24,145 nucleotides of DNA from Elusimicrobiales bacterium (GTDB lineage Bacteria > Elusimicrobiota > Elusimicrobia > Elusimicrobiales > UBA9959). Position 1 is the stretch's first letter; each line of letters starts with the position of its first letter. Below the pieces are notes generated by a model. The model searched no databases, was not told the origin of the DNA, and saw nothing but the letters and a program-made list of their open reading frames with translations. The stretch spans positions 1 to 24,145 of the forward strand of contig JANZZP010000069.1 in the NCBI GenBank assembly GCA_026419335.1. Reading direction: 5' to 3'. Below, in pieces: positions 1-5,848 of this stretch. The translations under genes and the position numbers were made by a program.

Positions 1-665
1 CTAATACCAAAAAGCCCAAGATAGCTTGGTTGGTTTGGCGTTGTGTTCCTATCAATTTCCTCATAATAGTATGCGTTTAAGTTATAATCATTTATTTTTG
101 TCTTTGCATCAATACCTTTAATATCGATATCATCATTACCAGAAGTCCCAAGTTTTTCCTTTCCAAGTATTGCTGTAAATTCATAATCATTATACTTATA
201 GTTACCAACCCAAGCATCAATAGCATCTGCAGATAATAAGTTATCATATGGCCAATATTTAGGTCCAAAATATATCACAAGGTCTTCTGGTTTACCATAA
301 AACTGCCTTCCAACTTTATGGTCCATACCAAGCACTCCTTTAAGGTTGAGATATGCTTGGTCAAAATTAAAACTATCAAGAGCTCCAGTTATTGCAGACT
401 CACTTGTGTTGTTCCATACTCTATTGTTTTTAATTGCTGTTATTTCCGCTCTTACATCTTCATTAAGATCAAAACCCATGTTAAGGATAACCCTTGTTCT
501 TGTTTCATTATCATTGTCATCAAGATCTTTATTGAAGTCAGCGTTGTTTACGCTATATGCATTTATCTCTACTGAACCATCATATTTGAAGTTTTTTAAC
601 ACCTCAGCGGAAGCAACCGAACTTAACATTGCTGCCGCAGCAACTAAACTGAGTATCTTTTTCAT
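1..665 (-). CDS. Outer-membrane beta-barrel porin-like protein, 5' part (cut by window edge)
   Basis: Reading the minus strand from an ATG at 665 gives an open frame of 221 codons that runs off the window, so the C-terminus is missing. Residues 1-20 are a classical signal peptide: MKK, a hydrophobic Ala-rich core, and an ASA site before Glu21. The mature part has alternating polar and aromatic residues (for example the YKYNDYEFTAILG segment) and many Asn, Asp and Tyr, as expected for outer-membrane beta strands and turns. It resembles the alginate-export/porin type of barrel known from several diderm phyla; this is an inference from overall character, not from a diagnostic motif. The start is supported by a strong ribosome binding site (AAGGAGGG at 670-677, minus) and by the signal peptide directly behind it. 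A promoter and two stem-loops lie upstream. Exact substrate unknown. Confidence 0.8.
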   Translation of the reverse strand, partial: MKKILSLVAAAAMLSSVASAEVLKNFKYDGSVEINAYSVNNADFNKDLDDNDNETRTRVILNMGFDLNEDVRAEITAIKNNRVWNNTSESAITGALDSFNFDQAYLNLKGVLGMDHKVGRQFYGKPEDLVIYFGPKYWPYDNLLSADAIDAWVGNYKYNDYEFTAILGKEKLGTSGNDDIDIKGIDAKTKINDYNLNAYYYEEIDRNTTPNQPSYLGLFGI

Positions 666-669
666 TTAA

Positions 670-677
670 CCCTCCTT
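670..677 (-). promoter_or_regulatory. Ribosome binding site of the porin gene
   Basis: AAGGAGGG on the minus strand, four bases before the ATG at 663-665. It fixes the start of the porin gene. Confidence 0.85.
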
Positions 678-680
678 TTA

Positions 681-702
681 TATGCATAATTTAATATGCA
701 TA
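681..702. repeat. Two copies of the octamer TATGCATA forming an inverted repeat in the porin leader
   Basis: TATGCATA (681-688) and TATGCATA (695-702) are separated by six A/T bases. Each octamer is its own reverse complement, so the pair is both a direct and an inverted repeat. It can form an 8-bp stem with a 6-nt loop just upstream of the porin ribosome binding site. It may be an operator or an RNA hairpin that influences translation; the role is inferred. Confidence 0.5.
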
Positions 703-725
703 ATGAGGTTTTTTTTGCCTCATTA
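701..725 (-). promoter_or_regulatory. Stem-loop at the predicted 5' end of the porin mRNA
   Basis: TAATGAGG (701-708) and CCTCATTA (718-725) are perfect reverse complements around a 9-nt loop. On the minus strand the stem begins at about the predicted transcription start of the porin gene (about 724), 7 nt after the -10 box. A stem-loop at the extreme 5' end of an abundant outer-membrane protein mRNA is known in other bacteria to protect against decay (ompA is the classic case). No U-tract follows it on the minus strand, so it is not a typical terminator for the upstream gene. Confidence 0.5.
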
Positions 726-730
726 GTTTT

Positions 731-760
731 ATTTTACAAAGTTTTTTTTATTCAAGTCAA
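731..760 (-). promoter_or_regulatory. Sigma-70-type promoter of the porin gene
   Basis: On the minus strand TTGACT (755-760) is followed after 18 nt by TAAAAT (731-736). This places transcription start near 724 and gives a leader of about 60 nt before the porin ATG. The spacer is rich in A. Confidence 0.65.
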
Positions 761-795
761 GAAATATTTTAGCAAATGCTCTATATGATTGATAA

Positions 796-2208
796 TTATG
801 AGCTTATTTTTTTAATCATTCCCTTAAACACAAAATGATGAATGGGATATAAAATGTACCAATATAAATATCCAAAGATTCCATTGGGTTTAAAATATGC
901 TGTTAGAAAGAGGTGATTTTCTTTAATTTCAAACATTAACCAGCCATAACCAGGTAATTTCATCTCTGCTCTAAGGAGAAGTAACTTTCCTTCTATTATT
1001 TTTTCTACTCTCCAAAAATCAATTGTCTCTCCTGGATGTGTATCCACTGGATGTCTTCTACCATTTCTCATGCCAATTCCACCGGTTAGTTTATCTATAA
1101 ATGCTCTTGTTCTCCATAAGAAATTAGCATAATAATATCCATTATTACCACCAATAGATTTTATCTTTAGAAATGTATTTTTAACATCCTTTATTTTAAT
1201 TGAATAACTTTGAATTATAACTCCTTGTGTTTCAGTGAGATTTTTGTATTTTTTTATGTGATGTGGAATGTATGATGTTGTCCAAATGCTTTCAACTTCA
1301 TTCCCAACAATTCTTCTAAGTGCATAGCGAATTTGTGTTTTATAGTCAATAGGTTCTATTTCAGGGAAGAATATTTTAGATGTATTATTAGTTACTACTG
1401 ATGAGTTTTTCAATGATTTTAATAGTGATACAGCAATATTATATGGTATTGGGGATAAATATGATAAAATCATAGCACAGTATTTTGGATTATTGAACGG
1501 GCATTTTATTGCTTTGCGATTCATCGAAGTAATATCGGAATATATTTTTAACATATCTATATATTTAAGTATGTTAGGTCCACCTATTTCTATAACCTTA
1601 GATTCTTTAAACTCTTTGGTTGAGGCAAGAATTAGATATGATAAAACATCTCTTATTCCTATAGGTTGGCATAATGAATCAAGATTCTCTATATAAGGTA
1701 TAAATGGTAAACGTTCAATAGTATATCTGATCATTTCAAAAGAAGTGCTTCCTGAACCTATTATTATCCCTGCTCTAAATTCTAAAACACAAGGGTGATT
1801 CTCTCTAAGTATTTTCCCAACCATAATTCTTGATTCCATATGAGGAGATATATCTTTTTCATCTTCCTTTACAAGTGCTCCAAGATATATTATTTTTTTT
1901 ACATGATGTTTTATGGCATATCTTGAAAAATTAAAAGCACATATTTTCTCAATTTCACTAAAACCTTCTGAATCATTCATAGAATGTATGAGATAATAAG
2001 CAACATCTACATCTTCAAAGAAATAATCAAGATTTTTATTTGATTTAATAAAATCAGTTTGAATTATATTTATTTTGTTAGCAAAATATCTGGTATTTAA
2101 ATATGAAGGGTCTCTAACTCCAGCTTTTATCTCAAATCCTTTTTCAACTAGGCGTGGAATTAATCTTAGACCTACATATCCAGAACTTCCACTTACAGCT
2201 ATTTTCAT
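796..2208 (-). CDS. SDR-type NAD(P)-binding protein with C-terminal DUF2867 domain
   Basis: 470 aa. The N-terminus carries a Rossmann dinucleotide-binding motif, GSSGYVG (residues 7-13), followed by features of atypical/extended short-chain dehydrogenases (IQTDF at strand 3, YYLIHSM, FSRYAIKHHVKKIIYLGAL, EFRAGIIIGSGS). This N-terminal half, about 300 aa, resembles the NmrA/UDP-sugar-epimerase-like group. The C-terminal part (about 320-465; DFWRVEKI, LRAEMKLPGYGWLMFEI) matches the DUF2867 domain found fused to such proteins, which is probably a ligand-binding SRPBCC-like fold. Substrate unknown. Its ATG overlaps the stop of the upstream TPR gene by 4 nt (ATGA), so the two are translationally coupled. 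Family assignment is firm; function is not. Confidence 0.85.
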   Translation of the reverse strand: MKIAVSGSSGYVGLRLIPRLVEKGFEIKAGVRDPSYLNTRYFANKINIIQTDFIKSNKNLDYFFEDVDVAYYLIHSMNDSEGFSEIEKICAFNFSRYAIKHHVKKIIYLGALVKEDEKDISPHMESRIMVGKILRENHPCVLEFRAGIIIGSGSTSFEMIRYTIERLPFIPYIENLDSLCQPIGIRDVLSYLILASTKEFKESKVIEIGGPNILKYIDMLKIYSDITSMNRKAIKCPFNNPKYCAMILSYLSPIPYNIAVSLLKSLKNSSVVTNNTSKIFFPEIEPIDYKTQIRYALRRIVGNEVESIWTTSYIPHHIKKYKNLTETQGVIIQSYSIKIKDVKNTFLKIKSIGGNNGYYYANFLWRTRAFIDKLTGGIGMRNGRRHPVDTHPGETIDFWRVEKIIEGKLLLLRAEMKLPGYGWLMFEIKENHLFLTAYFKPNGIFGYLYWYILYPIHHFVFKGMIKKISS

Positions 2209-2873
2209 TTAAAAGTAGCAGTTTTTTGTTGATATTTTTTTAATGCTTCTTGTGCTATCCCATGCCAAGTTGTGTTTGGAAAAAGAACTGTTATTTTTTG
2301 AAATGTTTCTTTTGCTGCTTCTTTTTCTCCTTTATTTTCATAAGAAACTGCAAGAGAAACATATACATCTGGTGAAAGATAGTGATCTGGGTATGTAGTT
2401 ATAAATTCATTAAATTTAGGTATAGCATTAACATAATCTCTAAGAGCTTGATAACTTTTAGCAAGGGAATATAGAGCAAAAGGGGTAAGGTCTTTGTTTT
2501 TAACCTTATTTAATGTTTCCTGATATACTTCTATTGCCTTTGCATAATTTCCCATAGTATAATAAATATCCCCTTTAAGAAAAAGCGCAAAATCATAAGT
2601 TACAAAATTTGAATAATTTTTTTCTATCATTTCAATATTTGCCAATGCTTGTTCAAAATTTTTTGAATAATAATATTGCTGTGCTAAAAAATAATATTTT
2701 TCAGCAGTTTCTCTGTTTTTATTTAAATTTATTATAATCATTATAACTATAACTATAGCAGCTGTTATTATTACCGCTGTCGCAATTAATGATTTTTTGT
2801 TTTGTTTGAGCCAATCTTGGAATGGATTAGTATTTTTAGAGCTTCCATCTGATACCCAAGTTGAATCTGGCAT
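2205..2873 (-). CDS. Membrane-anchored tetratricopeptide-repeat protein
   Basis: 222 aa. A soluble N-terminus of about 27 residues is followed by one strong transmembrane helix (about 28-50, very rich in Ile, Val and Ala). A periplasmic region of TPR-type helix pairs follows (about 57-210; AEKYYFLAQQYYYSKNFEQAL, then repeats with G/A and Y/F spacing such as LKGDIYYTMGNYAKAIEVY). The layout, with a short cytosolic N-terminus, one TM helix and then TPRs, is that of YfgM or YbgF/CpoB-like scaffold proteins at the cell envelope; no enzymatic motif is present. The start is supported by GAGGAGG four bases upstream. The gene follows tRNA-Arg and precedes the SDR gene with an ATGA overlap. Exact partner unknown. 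Confidence 0.8.
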   Translation of the reverse strand: MPDSTWVSDGSSKNTNPFQDWLKQNKKSLIATAVIITAAIVIVIMIIINLNKNRETAEKYYFLAQQYYYSKNFEQALANIEMIEKNYSNFVTYDFALFLKGDIYYTMGNYAKAIEVYQETLNKVKNKDLTPFALYSLAKSYQALRDYVNAIPKFNEFITTYPDHYLSPDVYVSLAVSYENKGEKEAAKETFQKITVLFPNTTWHGIAQEALKKYQQKTATFK

Positions 2874-2916
2874 TTTTCCTCCTCTTTTTAGACTATTGTT
2901 AACTTCTACACATTTT

Positions 2917-2990
2917 CGCCCCCGGCCGGACTTGAACCAGCAACCTTCTCCTTAGGACGGAGCAGCTCTATCCAATTGAGCTACGGGGGC
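2917..2990 (-). tRNA. tRNA-Arg (anticodon CCT)
   Basis: The minus strand folds as a complete cloverleaf: acceptor GCCCCCG/CGGGGGC, D arm GCTC/GAGC, anticodon loop GTCCTAA with CCT at 2954-2956, T arm GCTGG/CCGGC with a TTCAAGT loop. The discriminator is G, and CCA is not encoded. The anticodon reads AGG codons. Two small oddities: loop position 32 is G rather than a pyrimidine, and the top pair of the anticodon stem (27-43) is a G-A mismatch. The 5' end lies only 6 nt (all T) after the apt stop codon, so the tRNA is most likely processed from the acyP-sigma-apt transcript. Confidence 0.93.
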
Positions 2991-2996
2991 AAAAAA

Positions 2997-3533
2997 TCAG
3001 TATTTTACTAAAGAATAGAGTTCATAATCTCTTAATTTTTCTCTACCTTTTAAAAATTCAAGTTCAATAAGCATAAATATTGAAATAATATTTCCTCCCA
3101 ATTTTTCAACTAACTCACATACTGCTTTTGCTGTTCCACCTGTAGCAAGTACGTCATCTACTATAAGGACATTTTCTCCTTTTTTTATTGCATCTGAATG
3201 AATTTGTAGAGTATCAGTTCCATACTCAAGTTGATATGTTATAGATTCAGTTTTATATGGCAGTTTTCCTTTTTTTCTTACAGGTACAAATCCACAATTT
3301 AATTCAAGGGCAAGAGGGGCAGCTATGATGAATCCTCGTGCTTCTATACCAATAACCTTGGAGATTTTTTTGTCTGAATAATATTTTTTAAGATGTATAA
3401 TAGTTTTTTTGAAGATTTCTGGGTTTTCAAGAAATGGTGTTATATCTCTAAATAATATTCCTTTTTTTGGAAAATCAGGGACATCTCTTATAAATTTTTT
3501 TATTTCATTTTGAAGTTCTTTTGTTTTTGTCAT
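2997..3533 (-). CDS. apt: Adenine phosphoribosyltransferase
   Basis: 178 aa, normal family length. Converts adenine and PRPP to AMP and pyrophosphate (purine salvage, cytosol). The PRPP-binding loop is clear: VLIVDDVLATGGT (residues 122-134). The N-terminal IRDVPDFPKKGILFRDITP (about 15-33) and GIEARGFI (62-69) are typical of Apt rather than of other type I phosphoribosyltransferases. The ATG overlaps the stop codon of the upstream sigma-factor gene by 4 nt (ATGA) and has AAGGAG upstream inside that gene, so translation is coupled. Followed after 6 nt by tRNA-Arg. Confidence 0.95.
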   Translation of the reverse strand: MTKTKELQNEIKKFIRDVPDFPKKGILFRDITPFLENPEIFKKTIIHLKKYYSDKKISKVIGIEARGFIIAAPLALELNCGFVPVRKKGKLPYKTESITYQLEYGTDTLQIHSDAIKKGENVLIVDDVLATGGTAKAVCELVEKLGGNIISIFMLIELEFLKGREKLRDYELYSLVKY

Positions 3534-4648
3534 TTTTTCTCCTTTTTAGTTATTGGATTTCCAAGTATATCTGTTTGTATCTTCGGTAAGTTCCATCCTG
3601 GCTTTAAATTTGGAGTTATCTTGTTAGAGATATCTATTAAACCCATATTAGCAGCAATTCTTCTAAGTCTAAGAATTGCCCTTTCTTCAATTTGTCTTAC
3701 TCTTTCCCTTGAAAGTTTTAGTTTGTTTCCAATCTCTTGGAGTGTCATAGGATTTGTCCCACTCAATCCGTATCTCATTTCAAGAATCATTCTTTCTCTA
3801 TCACCAATTTGTGAGAGAGCATTTTTTAATTCATCATGAATTTTTAAAACAGATATAACATCTTCTGGTGAAGATTGTTTTTCATCTTCTATTACATGTG
3901 CTAATATATCTTCTTCTTGATCTTTATTATATATTGGATTTTCAAGCGATGTAGTTCCTTTTATAATTTCATAGGCATTTAAAACTGTTCTTATTTGATT
4001 TGCAGTCCAATGCATCTCTTTTGCCATTTCAGTAAGAGTTGGATCGCGTCCTAATTTACCATGGAGGGTATCCCATTGCCTTAGCCATTTTCTTAGAGCA
4101 GTCCAGGCATGTGGTGGTATTCTTATTGTCTTAGATTGTTCTTCTACAAATCTTCTTATATATTGTTCTATCCAATATGAAGCATATGTTGAAAATCTAT
4201 ATCCTTTTTTTGGATCAAATTTGTCTATTGCATGAAGAAGTCCTAAATTTCCTTCTTCTATTAAGTCCATTAGATCTGCTCCAGGATATAAATATCTCTT
4301 TGCAATTGGAATTACCAATTTTAAGTTCATTTTCATTATTTCTTCTTTTGCTCTTCTATCTCCTCGTTTAACTCGTTGCCAAAGTTGATGTAATTGTTCT
4401 CTTGTTATGTTTGTGTTTATTTGACTTATAGCTTTTATGTATTGTTTAGTTGAATCGGTTGAAAGTTCTGATATGTTTACGGTATCTTCCTGTTTGTTTT
4501 CTTTTGATTCATCAAATGGGATTTCTGTTGCTTTGGAAATATCTTCAATAATTTCTTTTTCAAATTCATCCTCTTTTTTTATTTTGAAAAGGGGATTTTT
4601 AACATTTTGTTTTTTTCTTTGTTTATTTTTATTTTTTGTGTTTTTCAT
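3530..4648 (-). CDS. Sigma-70 family RNA polymerase sigma factor (group 1/2, RpoD/RpoS-like)
   Basis: 372 aa. After a Lys/Asn-rich tail (1-25) and an acidic linker come region 1.2 (about 65-95), region 2 (core binding about 103-145, with NLKLVIPIAKRY and DLIEEGNLGLLHAIDKFDP), region 2.3-2.4 (150-180), region 3 (about 182-255) and region 4 (about 268-335). The last contains the helix-turn-helix SRERVRQIEERAILRLRR (313-330), which reads the -35 box. Region 1.1 is absent, and the length suits an RpoS-like or short RpoD protein. Region 2.4 departs from the usual pattern: FSTYASYWIEQYIRR instead of the common FSTYATWWIRQAITR (see findings). Whether this is the main sigma factor cannot be decided from the window. 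Start supported by GAGGGGG. It lies 9 nt after acyP and overlaps apt by 4 nt. Confidence 0.9.
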   Translation of the reverse strand: MKNTKNKNKQRKKQNVKNPLFKIKKEDEFEKEIIEDISKATEIPFDESKENKQEDTVNISELSTDSTKQYIKAISQINTNITREQLHQLWQRVKRGDRRAKEEIMKMNLKLVIPIAKRYLYPGADLMDLIEEGNLGLLHAIDKFDPKKGYRFSTYASYWIEQYIRRFVEEQSKTIRIPPHAWTALRKWLRQWDTLHGKLGRDPTLTEMAKEMHWTANQIRTVLNAYEIIKGTTSLENPIYNKDQEEDILAHVIEDEKQSSPEDVISVLKIHDELKNALSQIGDRERMILEMRYGLSGTNPMTLQEIGNKLKLSRERVRQIEERAILRLRRIAANMGLIDISNKITPNLKPGWNLPKIQTDILGNPITKKEKK

Positions 4649-4657
4649 TATTCCCCC

Positions 4658-4933
4658 TCATCTTATTATTTGAAAATTTTCTGGTAATTCTATATTTGAA
4701 GGGCAATCAGATATGTCTATTTTTTTTATCACAGCAGATGGGTGATCATTTTTAATTTCAACTATAAATTTTTCTATATCTTCCCATAATCCTTTAACTG
4801 CACATTCAACACTGCCATCTGGATTATTCTTAACCCATCCAGAAAGGTTGTATTTTGTTGCTTTTTCATATATAAACCATCTATATCCTATTCCTTGAAC
4901 CTTTCCATAAATTTTCAATAGAATTTTATCCAT
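4658..4933 (-). CDS. acyP: Acylphosphatase
   Basis: 91 aa, normal size. Hydrolyses acyl phosphates to carboxylate and phosphate. The phosphate-binding loop and catalytic Arg are present: GKVQGIGYRWF (residues 10-20, Arg18). The second catalytic residue, Asn36, lies in WVKNNPDGSVE (33-43). First gene of a minus-strand run. No ribosome binding site precedes the ATG, and a promoter -10 box ends only 7 nt before it, so the mRNA is probably leaderless. Confidence 0.95.
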   Translation of the reverse strand: MDKILLKIYGKVQGIGYRWFIYEKATKYNLSGWVKNNPDGSVECAVKGLWEDIEKFIVEIKNDHPSAVIKKIDISDCPSNIELPENFQIIR

Positions 4934-4940
4934 AACTAAA

Positions 4941-4970
4941 ATAATACTAAAGTAGATATTGACAAATCAA
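4941..4970 (-). promoter_or_regulatory. Promoter of the acyP-sigma-apt-tRNA-Arg run
   Basis: On the minus strand TTGATT (4965-4970) is followed after 18 nt by TATTAT (4941-4946). The start of transcription would fall at about 4933-4934, that is, at the acyP ATG itself (4931-4933). Confidence 0.55.
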
Positions 4971-5007
4971 GGGTTTTTATAATTTTTAGTTTAAGTAAGT
5001 ATGAAAT

Positions 5008-5036
5008 TTGATTTTTTATATTTAATTTTGTTAAAT
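5008..5036 (+). promoter_or_regulatory. Promoter of tRNA-Phe
   Basis: TTGATT (5008-5013), a 17-nt spacer, TTAAAT (5031-5036). Transcription would start near 5043, about 7 nt before the mature tRNA 5' end. The -35 box is identical to those proposed for acyP and rpsT. Confidence 0.5.
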
Positions 5037-5049
5037 ATATTTATGAACT

Positions 5050-5121
5050 GCCGCGGTAGCTCAGTGGTAGAGCACTGGTCTGAAAAACCAGGTGTCGTTG
5101 GTTCGATCCCAACCCGCGGCA
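5050..5121 (+). tRNA. tRNA-Phe (anticodon GAA)
   Basis: Complete cloverleaf: acceptor GCCGCGG/CCGCGGC, D arm GCTC/GAGC with a 7-nt loop, anticodon stem CTGGT/ACCAG with loop CTGAAAA (GAA at 5082-5084), T arm GTTGG/CCAAC with loop TTCGATC, discriminator A. CCA is not encoded. A response-regulator gene starts 21 nt downstream, with no terminator between. Confidence 0.96.
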
Positions 5122-5142
5122 GTTTTGTTTTTAGCGGGGGTT

Positions 5143-5511
5143 ATGAATAATAAAATTGCAGTTATTGATGATGATATAGGTATTCTTAATATAATTGAGT
5201 CTATACTTTCATCTAATGGTTATGATGTAAGAACTTATAGTGAAATTGTTGGAATTGTTGAAGAACTAAGACAATATCTCCCATCTCTTATTCTTCTTGA
5301 TATTCATATGCCTTCTAAAAGTGGTATAGATGTGTTAAAAGAAATAAAAAAAGATCCTGTTTTAAAAAAAATACCAGTAGTTATGCTTACTGTAGATGGG
5401 AATCCTAGTGAAATACAAATGAGTATACTTTATGGAGCAAACACATATATATTAAAACCAGCAAAGGAAAAGGATATTCTTGAAATAGTAAGAAATTTGC
5501 TTGTTGTATAA
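5143..5511 (+). CDS. Single-domain response regulator (CheY-like receiver)
   Basis: 122 aa, a receiver domain and nothing else. All key residues are present: acidic pocket Asp9/Asp10/Asp11 (VIDDD), phosphoacceptor Asp53 (LILLDIHMP), Thr83 (VVMLTVD) and Lys105 (YILKPAK). It has no DNA-binding output domain, so it must act by protein-protein contact or as a phosphate relay. No histidine kinase is present in the window. The chosen start is the ATG at 5143, preceded by AGCGGGGG; an upstream in-frame start at 5092 would lie inside tRNA-Phe and is rejected. The gene may share the tRNA-Phe transcript and lies 49 nt before rpsT. Confidence 0.9.
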   Translation: MNNKIAVIDDDIGILNIIESILSSNGYDVRTYSEIVGIVEELRQYLPSLILLDIHMPSKSGIDVLKEIKKDPVLKKIPVVMLTVDGNPSEIQMSILYGANTYILKPAKEKDILEIVRNLLVV

Positions 5512-5522
5512 GGGAAATGTGT

Positions 5523-5551
5523 TTGATTTAATTCTGAAAATTTTGTAAACT
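5523..5551 (+). promoter_or_regulatory. Promoter of rpsT
   Basis: TTGATT (5523-5528), a 17-nt spacer ending in TTTTG, TAAACT (5546-5551). The start of transcription is predicted at about 5557-5559, 2-4 nt before the rpsT ATG. Confidence 0.5.
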
Positions 5552-5560
5552 AATCTACAT

Positions 5561-5848
5561 ATGGCAGCTGTTAAATCAAAAAGACACAAGAGCGCTTTGA
5601 AAGCACACAGGAATTCATTAAAAAGAAGAAGTGTAAATAAAGGTATTAAGACAAGGATTCATGCCAAGATTAAAGAATTTAAAAAATTAATAGCGTCTAA
5701 AAAATATGACGCTGCGTCTAATATGCTTAGTGAGCTCTATTCTCTTATAGATAAAGCTGCGAAAAGGAATGTAATTCATTGGAAAAATGCGGCAAATAGA
5801 AAATCTGATTTAACCAAAATGCTTAAGAGCTCATTAACTGCTCAATAA
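5561..5848 (+). CDS. rpsT: 30S ribosomal protein S20
   Basis: 95 aa, normal for S20. It binds 16S rRNA near the bottom of the body of the small subunit. Typical traits are the very basic N-terminus (KSKRHKSALKAHRNSLKRR), three long helices, and the conserved end ..AAKRNVIHWKNAANRKSDL. Upstream there is no purine-rich ribosome binding site; the sequence before ATG is AATCTACAT. With a promoter -10 box ending 9 nt before the ATG, a leaderless mRNA is likely. The 3' end overlaps the end of holA on the opposite strand by 26 nt. The neighbourhood leuS-lptE-holA / rpsT is common in Gram-negative bacteria. Confidence 0.95.
   Translation: MAAVKSKRHKSALKAHRNSLKRRSVNKGIKTRIHAKIKEFKKLIASKKYDAASNMLSELYSLIDKAAKRNVIHWKNAANRKSDLTKMLKSSLTAQ

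Noticed and set aside
318..669. Two plus-strand open frames (85 and 107 aa) in the first 700 bases
   Set aside because: They lie opposite the signal-peptide-bearing porin gene, have no ribosome binding site and no family likeness. The porin frame on the minus strand explains the sequence.
701..725. Stem-loop as terminator of the SDR gene (796-2208)
   Set aside because: No run of T follows on the minus strand, and it lies downstream of a good promoter at the start of the porin leader, so a leader structure is more likely.
5092..5142. Upstream start of the receiver gene
   Set aside because: It would lie inside tRNA-Phe and add 17 residues not seen in receiver domains. The ATG at 5143 has a purine-rich site.
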